Shown: in pieces, positions 31,473 to 39,449 of the stretch
How the letters are laid out: the number at the start of each line of letters is the position of its first letter
Numbering within the stretch: the first letter of the stretch is position 1
Assembly: GCA_963784195.1 (NCBI GenBank)
Contig: CAWARA010000020.1
Location: 372,001 to 436,000, forward strand
Direction of reading: 5' to 3'
Source: CAVQAH01 sp963784195
GTDB taxonomy: Bacteria > Acidobacteriota > Vicinamibacteria > Vicinamibacterales > 2-12-FULL-66-21
Length of the DNA stretch: 64,000 nt
Notes under the pieces: model-generated
The model's database searches: none
The model's input: the letters and a program-made list of their open reading frames with translations, nothing else
What the model was told of the DNA's origin: nothing
Program-made: the position numbers and the translations under genes

Positions 31473-32065
31473 TGCTTCATCAGCCGCTTGAGCGTGCCTT
31501 TGAGCGCCGTCTCGAAGCCGGCTTCCGAACCGCCTTCGAGCGTCTTCTCGATGGCCTTCTCCGCGACGTTGCGCTGATATCCGAGATTCAGGAGGGCCGA
31601 CAACAGGTCGTCCTTCAGCTGATCGCGGGGTGACGACGGCGCGGCCACCACATCGCTCGAGGCAGCCGGCAGCCGGTCCTTCAGTTCAAGGCCGATGCGC
31701 TCGGCGGTCTTTTTCCCGACACCCGGAATCGCGGTGAGCCGGGCGACGTCGTGCTGTCGAACGGCACGAATCAGCTCGGCCGGCTCGATTCCGGACAACA
31801 CCGCCAGCGCCAGCTTCGGACCGATCCCGTTGATCGCGATCAGCCGCTCGAAAAGATCGTGCTCGATGCCGGACGCAAAACCGAACAGCGCAATCACATC
31901 CTCGCGAACGTGCGTGTGGATCCGCAGCGAGACGTTGGCGCCTTCGTCACCAAGGACGTAAAACGTGGAGAGCGGGACCTGCACGTCGTACCCGACCCCA
32001 CCCACGTCCACGATGATCCTGCTGGGTGACTTGCCGGCCAGCGTTCCCCGCAGCAGGCGGATCAT
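31469..32065 (-). CDS. ruvA: Holliday-junction DNA helicase subunit RuvA
   Basis: 198 residues from the ATG at 32065. OB fold at the N-terminus (MIRLLRGTLAGKSPSRIIVD, GVGYDVQVPLST), tandem helix-hairpin-helix motifs (LIAINGIGPKLALAVLSG and LTAIPGVGKKTAERIGLELK) and a flexible linker before the C-terminal RuvB-binding domain (LLSALLNLGYQRNVAEKAIE). It sits between ruvC and ruvB as in the standard ruvCAB order. Confidence 0.96.
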   Translation of the reverse strand: MIRLLRGTLAGKSPSRIIVDVGGVGYDVQVPLSTFYVLGDEGANVSLRIHTHVREDVIALFGFASGIEHDLFERLIAINGIGPKLALAVLSGIEPAELIRAVRQHDVARLTAIPGVGKKTAERIGLELKDRLPAASSDVVAAPSSPRDQLKDDLLSALLNLGYQRNVAEKAIEKTLEGGSEAGFETALKGTLKRLMKQ

Positions 32066-32075
32066 GCTTCGACAC

Positions 32076-32643
32076 TCACGGTCCCGTCCTGAGCTTGTCG
32101 GCGGGCCGATAGTCCCGCCACGAGCGCAGGCTCGACCGTGCAGGCTCGGCGCGCACGCGGTCGGCGATGGCTCCCGTCGAGCTCTGAAGGTGACAGATCG
32201 CGACGGCCAGTGCGTCCGCGACATCGTGCGGCGTTGGCGGCTTGTCGAGGCCCAGCAGCAGCTTTACCATCTGCTGCACCTGGTGCTTCTCGGCCCTGCC
32301 GTACCCGACGACTGCACGCTTGATTTCGGCGGGGGCGTACTCCACGACCGGCAGTCCGGCTTCGGCGGCCGCGAGCAGCACCACGCCGCGCGCGTGTCCC
32401 AGCTTCAGCGCGCTCCGCACGTTCTTCGCGTGGAAGATGCTCTCAACCGCCACGCAGTCGGGCCGATGGCGCGTCGAGCAGCGCGACCAGGCCCGAGTGA
32501 ATCGCTTTCAGCTTGTCAGGAAAGGCCGCGCGGGAGGGACCCGCCAGAGAACCGCAGATGATGAGGCGTTGACGGCTGCCGACTCGCTCGACGCAGCCGT
32601 ATCCTGTCCGCGCGGAGCCGGGATCGATCCCGAAGATCCTCAC
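32076..32643 (-). CDS. ruvC: Crossover-junction endonuclease RuvC, frameshifted
   Basis: About 188 residues from a GTG at 32643 that overlaps the yebC stop by GTGA. Catalytic acids: Asp in FGIDPGSARTGYG, Glu in VAVESIFHAKNVRSALKLGH, two Asp in HDVADALAVAICH. The frame breaks between 32461 and 32475. Removing one base from the GGCC at 32461-32464 gives LLDAPSPDCVAVES and joins both halves. The C-terminal tail after AICHLQ is longer than usual and of low conservation. An essential-type repair gene broken like this supports sequence error over real loss. Confidence 0.9.
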
Positions 32644-33389
32644 GCCAACGAGGCCTCGATCTCCTTCTCCTCGATGTCTGCGTTCGACCACACCTTCTTG
32701 GTGTCGTCGTGATCCTCGACGGCGTCCATCAGCTTGACCATCTGCTGCGCGGGTTTGCCTTCGAGCTTCACGTAGTTCTGCGGCAGCATGGCGACTTCGG
32801 CAGCCGCCGGCTCGATGCCGAGCTTCTTCACCGCCTCGAGCACTGCCTGGAACCCGTCCGGCGGCGACACAATCTCCCAGCTGTCGCCGTCGTCGCGCAT
32901 GTCGTCCGCTCCAGCATCCAGCGCCGCCGACATCAGCGACTCTTCGTCGGACTTGGACTTCTCGACGACGATGTAGCCCTTCTTCTCGAACATCCAGGCA
33001 ACGCTGTTGGATTCGCCGAGGTTCCCGCCGTGCTTGGAGAGCAGGTGACGCAATTCGCCGACCGTGCGATTGCGGTTGTCGGTCAGCACTTCGATGATGA
33101 GGGCGGCACCGCCGGGACCGTAACCTTCGTACGTCACTTCTTCGTACGAGACGCCAGGCAACTCACCCGTGCCACGCTGAATGGCGCGCTTGATGTTGTC
33201 GGCCGGCATGTTGACCGACTTGGCCTCGGCGACGATCGTCCGCAGCCGCGGATTGGTATCCGGATCGCCACCGCCGGCCCTTGCGGCCACCGTGAGTTCC
33301 TTGATGATACGGGTGAAGATCTTGCCGCGCTTGGCGTCAGCCGCACCCTTCTTATGCTTGATTGTGTGCCACTTGGAATGGCCGGACAT
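32640..33389 (-). CDS. YebC/PmpR-family protein
   Basis: 249 residues. Starts with the family hallmark MSGHSKWHTIKHKKGAADAK; further motifs are NMPADNIKRAIQRGTGE, YEGYGPGGAALIIEVLTDNR and HGGNLGESNSVAWMFEKKG. Family members act as transcription regulators or as factors that relieve ribosome stalling at proline-rich stretches. It heads the yebC-ruvC-ruvA-ruvB-fabH string. Confidence 0.95.
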   Translation of the reverse strand: MSGHSKWHTIKHKKGAADAKRGKIFTRIIKELTVAARAGGGDPDTNPRLRTIVAEAKSVNMPADNIKRAIQRGTGELPGVSYEEVTYEGYGPGGAALIIEVLTDNRNRTVGELRHLLSKHGGNLGESNSVAWMFEKKGYIVVEKSKSDEESLMSAALDAGADDMRDDGDSWEIVSPPDGFQAVLEAVKKLGIEPAAAEVAMLPQNYVKLEGKPAQQMVKLMDAVEDHDDTKKVWSNADIEEKEIEASLA

Positions 33390-33610
33390 GACAAAACCCC
33401 CGCGATGATCGAGCGAAATCGACCCTTTAGCCTATCACGACCGGGTCAGGGTACAGCGGCCGGGGTGCCAGATCAACCGAGATGTGCTGGGCCGATCGAC
33501 AGCTGCTTGTCCGCGATCTCACGCAGAGATCGCTGAGAGCAGAGCTCGCAGGGGTGTGGATATGGGCCGACCTGTGGGTGTGCCGATGGCGCCGCGCGCG
33601 CGCGGCGAGC

Positions 33611-33707
33611 GATCGACCGACACCCCGCGGACACAAGCCAGTGTCGGCCTGTTATCTGGCTTGTGTCCGTGGGGTGTCAGTCGATCGGCCCGGCCGTTGG
33701 CCGGGCC
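33611..33707. repeat. 31-bp inverted repeat plus adjacent GGCCCGGCC palindrome; 33390-33889 otherwise empty
   Basis: Arms 33611-33641 and 33656-33686 are reverse complements with two mismatches, around a 14-base loop. Immediately after comes GGCCCGGCC-GTT-GGCCGGGCC (33687-33707), a perfect 9-bp hairpin. The 500 bases between yebC and the lasso cluster hold no convincing gene. The arms could be a MITE or REP element, or a terminator for the lasso operon that ends at 33890. Confidence 0.8.
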
Positions 33708-33889
33708 GCCATCGGCTGCAGCGGGTCCCCAACCACGAGCGGTCGCGCGCTCAACTCTGCAATCCCTGCCCTCTGCGCCCTCTGCGAGAGCTCTTCGTGA
33801 CAGGCAACACCGAATCCCCGCGTCACCGATCGATCCGCCCAGGTTGATACCGCAAAGCGAGATCCGCAACATGGCTCGTTGCCTCGACG

Positions 33890-34984
33890 TCATCCCTCGA
33901 AGCGATCGGGAAACGCCCGCCGCAATTGCGCACCCGCTTCGCCAAGCCTGAGGCCCTGGCACAGCAGCCTGAGGGCCTCGGCATCAACGGCAGCCTCCAT
34001 GCCGACAGGCGCCTGCCTGTCCGGTGATTGCGATCGAAGCCTGCCGATCGACATCGGCCCGCCGGCAAACGTGGACTGATCGAACGACCGACGCCGGCGA
34101 TCGGCAGTCAGCTCGGTGTGCCAGGTCCAGACGTAGCTGCCCGCGACGAGGTCTGCTCGCAGGTTGACGTCGACCGTCGTTCCGGCGGTGCACACCACCG
34201 GCTCGGGCCACGGGAAGAACGCCGCTCCGTACAGATCGTCCCCGCTGCCCGGGCCCGTCCGGTACGAGATGCCGTCAGCGAGCATGCTCTCGAACCAGAG
34301 CGCAAATCCGTGCGACGTCTCGCCCCCCTCCCCAACCTGCCAGTGCAGAGGTCCGGACGCGGACGGTGTTCCGCATGTCAGATAGTCGATGCTCGTCCAC
34401 GTGATGACCTCGGTGAGCGTCCGAAGATCGCCGTCACTCACCGGCGTGATCTGCTGAGTGGCCGCCTCGCGGATCGGAGACGCGTCGATGCCGGATGCCG
34501 ATCGACCCCAGACATCGACGAAGTCCGCATAGATGCCCGGCGCCGCAACGACGGCCCCACACACGAGATCGACCGCTGGCACCATCCGGCCGCCAGGCTG
34601 CAAGAATCGCTCGCGCGCGTCGATGAGCGACGCCAGAGCGTTTGCGGCCAGCGGCAACACGCCGCGCACATCCGACACGATGACGTGCACACGCTCTGGG
34701 AGCGTCAACGTCAGCGATGACTGCTCGATGAACGTGATGCGGTCTTCGAGACCGTTATGGGCCGCGAGCGCTCGAGCGTGAGCGACGATCGGGCTCGATT
34801 CGACGGCGTAGACGTGCGATGCTCCAGCCTTGCACGCCAGCATCGCGAGGAGACCGGTGCCGGTGCCGATGTCCAGCACGACGTCGCCTTGGGCGACGAC
34901 GCGATCCAGCGCAGCCGCATACGCCCGATTTCGCGTCTCGTTGCCGAACATGCGCGCGTGGTCGCGCAGGCGGTAGGGGCCCAC
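33890..34984 (-). CDS. PRMT-like SAM methyltransferase of the lasso cluster
   Basis: 364 residues, GTG start, 6 bases after the kinase stop. The N-terminal Rossmann domain has MFGNETRNRAYAAALDRVVA and VLDIGTGTGLLAMLACKAGA (SAM motif I) and AVESSPIVAHARALAA, the arrangement of protein-arginine methyltransferases, followed by a PRMT-like beta-barrel (residues about 140-300). In the double-E loop region, SDVRGVLPLAANALASLIDA replaces the usual SE...E glutamates that hold the arginine guanidinium, so the acceptor may not be arginine. The last 40 residues (MEAAVDAEALRLLCQGLRLG) form a helical tail. Predicted to tailor the lasso peptide; substrate is inference. Confidence 0.8.
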   Translation of the reverse strand: MGPYRLRDHARMFGNETRNRAYAAALDRVVAQGDVVLDIGTGTGLLAMLACKAGASHVYAVESSPIVAHARALAAHNGLEDRITFIEQSSLTLTLPERVHVIVSDVRGVLPLAANALASLIDARERFLQPGGRMVPAVDLVCGAVVAAPGIYADFVDVWGRSASGIDASPIREAATQQITPVSDGDLRTLTEVITWTSIDYLTCGTPSASGPLHWQVGEGGETSHGFALWFESMLADGISYRTGPGSGDDLYGAAFFPWPEPVVCTAGTTVDVNLRADLVAGSYVWTWHTELTADRRRRSFDQSTFAGGPMSIGRLRSQSPDRQAPVGMEAAVDAEALRLLCQGLRLGEAGAQLRRAFPDRFEG

Positions 34985-34990
34985 GAGTGT

Positions 34991-35938
34991 TCAGGCTGCG
35001 GAGGGCTGCCGGTTTCGAACGATCGAGCGAGCCAGCGTCACGACCGAGCCGGCCGCAGCCTCAAGCGACGAGCGATCGTCTTCCAAAGCGATCCGAAGAA
35101 TCGGCACGCGCGCGACGAGTGACGTCAACGCGCCAAACACCCGCGCCAACTGCGAACGATCGGTGACATCCATGATGAACGCGTGACGCATGAGTAGCAC
35201 GACCGCCGCTCGCTGACTGATCCGCCGAACCTTCAATCCGCCACCACGATGCCGTTTCGACAACATCAAGATCGCTCCCAAGCCAGAAGGCTGGCCACGA
35301 AACGGGACGTGGGGCGGGCCGATGCGAGCCTTGCCCGACGCCAACGGATCAGAAAGATCTCCGGGCGGCGCGCGCATCGTCAAGGATTCAGGCCATAACC
35401 GAATTCCTGGATACCCGGGAAGCGCGGCCGGCACGTCGTGAACCTGCGTCGTTGCCGTGCAATCGTCGCTCAAGACCGATGCGCCGTGTGCGATGAGCGC
35501 CGCAGCCAGTGATGATTTCCCGCGTCCGCTGGCGCCCGCGATCGCCAGAGCGCCGACATCCGGCATGTGAACGGTGCTCGCATGCAGGAGCAGATCGCGC
35601 TGACGCGAGATCGCAAGCGGCAGCACGAGATCGGCCAACAGGTGTTGCCCGTTGTCGATGGGCAGGGCGGCCGGAACGCTTATCGACCGACCATCGGATG
35701 AAACAGCGAAATCGCCCACCTGTGGAACTCGCAACACATATCCATCCCCACGTCGTCCGAAGATCACCGACGGCGGGCACCGCGGGTACCGCCACGCGTG
35801 AAACCAGGTAACGCCGTCGGCCGGCGACTCCGGAGCCACACTCACCGTGAAATCGACCTGGCCTGTCGATGGCTCCGCTGGAGCAGGAAGCTCAATCGCG
35901 CTCTCGACGATCGCTCCGTAGAGGGAAAAGCGCCGCAT
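34991..35938 (-). CDS. HprK-like kinase of the lasso cluster
   Basis: 315 residues from the ATG at 35938, one base after the B2 stop. The N-terminal beta-rich region (FSLYGAIVESAIELPAP, GYVLRVPQVGDFAVS) is followed by the HPr-kinase core: HASTVHMP, P-loop GASGRGKSSLAAALIAHGA, SDDCTA (Walker B-like) and PGYPGIRLWPESL. Related kinases in other lasso clusters phosphorylate the peptide on a C-terminal Ser (paeninodin). The core predicted here ends in Pro, so Ser1, Ser5 or Thr6 would be the only hydroxyl targets. Confidence 0.86.
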   Translation of the reverse strand: MRRFSLYGAIVESAIELPAPAEPSTGQVDFTVSVAPESPADGVTWFHAWRYPRCPPSVIFGRRGDGYVLRVPQVGDFAVSSDGRSISVPAALPIDNGQHLLADLVLPLAISRQRDLLLHASTVHMPDVGALAIAGASGRGKSSLAAALIAHGASVLSDDCTATTQVHDVPAALPGYPGIRLWPESLTMRAPPGDLSDPLASGKARIGPPHVPFRGQPSGLGAILMLSKRHRGGGLKVRRISQRAAVVLLMRHAFIMDVTDRSQLARVFGALTSLVARVPILRIALEDDRSSLEAAAGSVVTLARSIVRNRQPSAA

Positions 35939-35939
35939 G

Positions 35940-36371
35940 TCAGGCCTGGCGCACCGAATGCACGGACGAAGGAACAAGCGGCGCAAACCGATCACCCCCG
36001 TCACTGAGGAGAACGTGACCGGATGCTTCGACCCAGGCGTGCGCGCGAAGCCCCGCGTCCGTGTGAGCCGCGCCGATCAGCAGCCTCGCTCCGTTGCGGG
36101 AAGGATGCAGGAGACGCAGGATCACCAGGAGTGTCAGCGCACGTTCGAGACACGTGGCCGACAGGTACCAGCCCGCCCGATCGACAAGCGATGTCAGATC
36201 GCGGCCCTGGATGCCGATCGAAGACCCTGACCGGTTCCGCGCAGACCCGGTCGCACAACCCCATCGCACCAGCAGCCCAGGCGCCATGCGCAGAGTCGCC
36301 CGCACAGCGACCAGCACGCTTGCGGTGACTGCGATTGCGGCGATGCGTGTCAATGTCCGGTAGGCCGTCAC
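35940..36371 (-). CDS. Lasso peptide leader peptidase B2 (transglutaminase-like)
   Basis: 143 residues from a GTG at 36371, 13 bases after the precursor stop. Matches the C-terminal domain of McjB: catalytic Cys in YLSATCLERALTLLVILRLL, His in AHAWVEASGHVLLSDG and a nearby Asp. It cuts the precursor after the leader, using B1 to hold the leader. The N-terminal 40 residues hold one hydrophobic stretch (IAAIAVTASVLVAVRATL). Stand-alone B2 with a separate B1 is the split-B arrangement common outside Proteobacterial microcin J25-type clusters. Confidence 0.9.
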   Translation of the reverse strand: MTAYRTLTRIAAIAVTASVLVAVRATLRMAPGLLVRWGCATGSARNRSGSSIGIQGRDLTSLVDRAGWYLSATCLERALTLLVILRLLHPSRNGARLLIGAAHTDAGLRAHAWVEASGHVLLSDGGDRFAPLVPSSVHSVRQA

Positions 36372-36384
36372 TCGTGGGCTGTCA

Positions 36385-36546
36385 CTAGGGTCGCATCATG
36401 TTGCCGAGGTCTTTGGTGGACAAGCCGCCACTCTGCGTCAGCTTCGCGACGTGCCCGTACTCGATCAACCGCGGCTTTTCGTACTTACGTCGCGGCTGCT
36501 CGATCTCTGCGCGCGACGGCACATCGCGTTCAGGCCGATCGCTCAT
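36385..36546 (-). CDS. Lasso peptide precursor
   Basis: 53 codons, ATG at 36546, TAG at 36385. The start overlaps the end of the cyclase gene by 17 bases, with GGGGGG three bases before the ATG. The leader has YEKPRLIEYGHVAKLTQ at residues 22-38, an exact fit to YxxPxLxxxGxxxxxTx, with the required Thr at -2. Cleavage after Gln38 gives the core SGGLSTKDLGNMMRP (15 residues). The first acidic residue at a ring-forming position is Asp8, so an 8-residue Ser1-Asp8 macrolactam is predicted, with tail LGNMMRP. It is flanked by cyclase and B2. The core assignment is inference from known lasso rules. Confidence 0.88.
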   Translation of the reverse strand: MSDRPERDVPSRAEIEQPRRKYEKPRLIEYGHVAKLTQSGGLSTKDLGNMMRP

Positions 36547-38375
36547 GCGCCCCCCGGTTCGATACCGCGCAGTCGAGCCACATTTCCAAGCCGATCACTT
36601 CCCAGAGACCCTCCGACCACGGAATGTACGCAACGTCACCCGCTCTGTAAAGCCCGATCATTCGCGAATAGCGCTCGCGCAGCGTGCGGCCGTCGACCCA
36701 GCCCGCTTCTTCGGAGGCCAGGCTCTCGAACAACCGGATGCCGCCGAGGTGCTCGAGGGCCTCGACGAACGTCGACGAGAACTCCGCCTTGTCCGTTCGC
36801 TCGAATACAGCTCGCGGCAACAGATCTCTGAACGTGTGACGGAGCGCGACCTTCGACCCTCTCTCGGTTGTTCGTTGAGCAGGCGGTAACGAGAACCCGT
36901 ACTCAGCGATCCGGCGATCGCAGAATGGATGACGCTGATCGATGCCGGCGGCGTGTGCGGCGCGATCCTCGACTTCATCGGCGATGACTTGTCCGGCGCT
37001 CTGGGTGACCTCGAAGATCCGCCGTTGGTCTGCCGTCTCGAAAGCTGGAGCCGATCCGGATCGCAATCGGTCGATCAGGCTGACGCGCGCGGCGAAGTCC
37101 GCCCGAATCCACTCGAAGGAGGGCGGCGTTCCGCGGCGCCGCCGAATGGCAGCGACGACAGGCGCGGGCAGCACCGACCCCACAAGGGCCCGCGCAAGCC
37201 GCCGCGGAGAGACACCGCCACCCGCGCGGCGCTCGTTGAGAAGCGCTGTGACCCCCGCAGTATAGCGACGGGATCTGAACAGCTCTGCGGACGACGCGAC
37301 TCGGCCGCCGAACCACTCGTCGCCGCCGTAACCGGTGAGCACGACATCGAAACCCAGCGCCGCCGCCCGTCGACGCAGCGGATCGAGGACCAGGCCATTC
37401 GGGTACGACGGCGCATCGAGATAGCGCTCGACTTCGGCTCGTACCTCTGCGCCGGAGACCTGAGCAGCGTCCATCGCCACGGCATCGATGCCGGTCCCGC
37501 GCACAACTTCGTCGATATACCTCGTCTCGTCGCATGGCTGGAATGGAAACCTGATCGAGAGCCCGGAAACGAGAGCCGAATCGCCTGCACGGGCCAGCCG
37601 TTGCGCCATGCCAGCAACACACGACGAATCGATGCCGCCGCTCAGAGAAGACTCCGACCTTGCGCGCACCTGCTACGCGGCATTTGACCGCGTCCTCGAA
37701 AAGCTCTCTCAGCCTTTCCGGATCGGAAGCTTCCTGAGTGTCTGAGGCATCGGCGAAATCCGACAGATCCCAGAAGCGGTGCACGCGAACGCCACGCTGG
37801 TCGGCGATCAGCGCGTGTGCTGGCGGCAGCCGACGAACTCCCTGCCAGAGGGTCTCTGCAACTGTGGCAGGCTGACCGCTCAGGTACTCCGCGACCATGG
37901 CCTCGTTCACACGCGTCGAAACCTCAGGGTGAAGGCGAACTTGTTGCGGTTCGGATCCAAAGATCAGACAGTGGTCGGTGACCGCGTAGAACACCGGGCG
38001 CTGCCCCATCGCATCGCGCACACATGTCAGCCGCGAGACGCGGCGATCCCAAATCGCAAAGGCAAAGTCACCTATCAGATGCCGCCCTGCGTCCTCGCCA
38101 TACTGCGCGTACGCGTCGAGGATCGTGGCGGTATGCGTGGAATGGCGCGCACCACTTAGGTACGCATCGATGCGGCCGTCGAGCGCCACGCTCAGGTTTG
38201 CGTCGGCCGTGCGGGACACACTGTCAAAGCCGGACGACGCGATGACAGCCGGGCCGATCGTCTGAAAGGAGAAAGGTCTGCGAGCGCGGTGGGCGGCGGA
38301 TGCCGTAGCAGCCACGATGTCCGCCGGCCTGGCGATTCGGCCGTCGAACCACAGGCAGCCCGCAATCGCGCTCAC
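36530..38375 (-). CDS. Lasso cyclase (asparagine-synthetase-like, C protein), frameshifted
   Basis: About 614 residues from a GTG at 38375 overlapping the B1 stop by GTGA. The N-terminal Ntn-like domain starts VSAIAGCLWFDGR. The Cys2 needed for glutaminase action is absent, as in lasso cyclases, which adenylate the ring Asp/Glu instead of making asparagine. The synthetase domain has the PP-loop SGGIDSS and later YGGDEWFGGRVAS. The frame is broken near 37650 (TTCTCTGAGC). Removing one T gives VGVFLSGGIDSSCVAGMAQR. The stop overlaps the precursor start. Confidence 0.9.
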
Positions 38376-38630
38376 GATATCAGGTTCCGGGACAGCAGCG
38401 CGTCGGCAAGCTCGCGAACGTCGCGTTCGATGTTCGACGCATCGGCCTGCGTACTCGTGCGACAGGATCTGAGCGATGTCAGCAACACTACGCCCCTCGC
38501 CGATGAGCGTCCAGATCCGCGTACCGACCTCGTTCAGCCCGAAGTACAAGCCGGAGGATAGATCCAGAATGACCGCTTGACCCTCGAGGTCGCGATAGAG
38601 GACGTCAGGGCTCAGTCGAAACTGCGGCAT
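38372..38630 (-). CDS. PqqD-like leader-binding protein (lasso B1), frameshifted
   Basis: About 85 residues once repaired. Starts MPQFRLSPDVLYRDLEGQAV, then ILDLSSGLYFGLNEVGTRIW and GRSVADIAQILSHEYAG: the winged-helix RiPP recognition element fold. The raw frame runs on into the cyclase. Dropping one base from GGCC at 38443-38446 gives YAGDASNIERDVRELADALL and SRNLIS with a stop at 38372 that overlaps the cyclase GTG. Binds the precursor leader and presents it to B2. No pqqA or pqqE is nearby, so a PQQ role is excluded. Confidence 0.86.
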
Positions 38631-38633
38631 GCA

Positions 38634-39413
38634 TCACCGGCGACGAGCGAGGATCACCCACACGTCGGCACGTTCATCCCACGGGCCACCGTCGTAGTCG
38701 CCGAGGACGGCGTCAATGCCGAACCCTGCAGCCTCGAGGCGGCGCGCCATCTGCGGCACAGACAGCGTCCGGAACGTCAGACCAAACTGGTGGACCCGGC
38801 GCTGACGCCCGCGACGCTCCACGTACTCCTGCTCGAAGTGCGTCAGGCCGCGTCTGCGATCCTGCCTGACAGACTCCACGAGCGTCAGCCGGGTCGACTT
38901 TCCACGACGGCCCTGGAGGCTGACCCGCCTGCTGTATTCGGACCATCGCGGCAGGTCCGGCACGAGATCCACGGCGAGCAGGCCACGCGGCCCGACGACG
39001 CTGTGAACGGAGGCGAGGGTAGCGGTGAGGTCGGCCTCTCTGGTCAGCGATTGAAGCATCCCGTAGGGCGCCATCACCAGCGAAAAGGGACGCCGGCGGC
39101 GGAACGGCAGGGCGCGGATATCGCCTCGGACGAGGAGGACGCGATCGGCGAGACCGGCTCGACGAAGCCTGGTGCGAGCTTTCGCCAGCATCGGAGCCGA
39201 GCGATCGATTCCGACGAGGTCAGCCCCGGTCCTGGCAACGGGTACGGCAATGCGACCCGTTCCGCAACCCAGTTCGAGGACCGCACCGGTCTGGGCCGAG
39301 GCGAGCCGCTGCCAGAAGCCGACGTCACGCCGCGCGACGGTGCGCGCATTCTCCCAATCGTAGAACGGCGCGTAGTCGTCCCAGCCGGCGGCTCCGTCGC
39401 GTGTCGCAGGCAT
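38634..39413 (-). CDS. Class I SAM-dependent methyltransferase
   Basis: 259 residues. SAM motif I in VLELGCGTGRIAVPVARTGA, then VGIDRSAPMLAKARTRLR and RALPFRRRRPFSLVMAPYGM. It opens WDDYAPFYDWENART, a pattern shared with small-molecule or glycan methyltransferases. The stop is only 3 bases from the B1 start, so it belongs to the lasso operon by position; whether it acts on the peptide is unknown. Confidence 0.85.
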   Translation of the reverse strand: MPATRDGAAGWDDYAPFYDWENARTVARRDVGFWQRLASAQTGAVLELGCGTGRIAVPVARTGADLVGIDRSAPMLAKARTRLRRAGLADRVLLVRGDIRALPFRRRRPFSLVMAPYGMLQSLTREADLTATLASVHSVVGPRGLLAVDLVPDLPRWSEYSRRVSLQGRRGKSTRLTLVESVRQDRRRGLTHFEQEYVERRGRQRRVHQFGLTFRTLSVPQMARRLEAAGFGIDAVLGDYDGGPWDERADVWVILARRR

Positions 39414-39449
39414 CAGTCCAGTCCAGAGGTGAAAGGCGCCAGCAGTGTC

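Noticed and set aside
36530..38375. True asparagine synthetase
   Set aside because: It lacks the Cys2 needed for glutamine use and sits between B1 and a lasso precursor.
38372..38630. PqqD as part of pyrroloquinoline quinone biosynthesis
   Set aside because: No pqqA, pqqC or pqqE is present, and the neighbours are lasso cyclase, precursor and B2.
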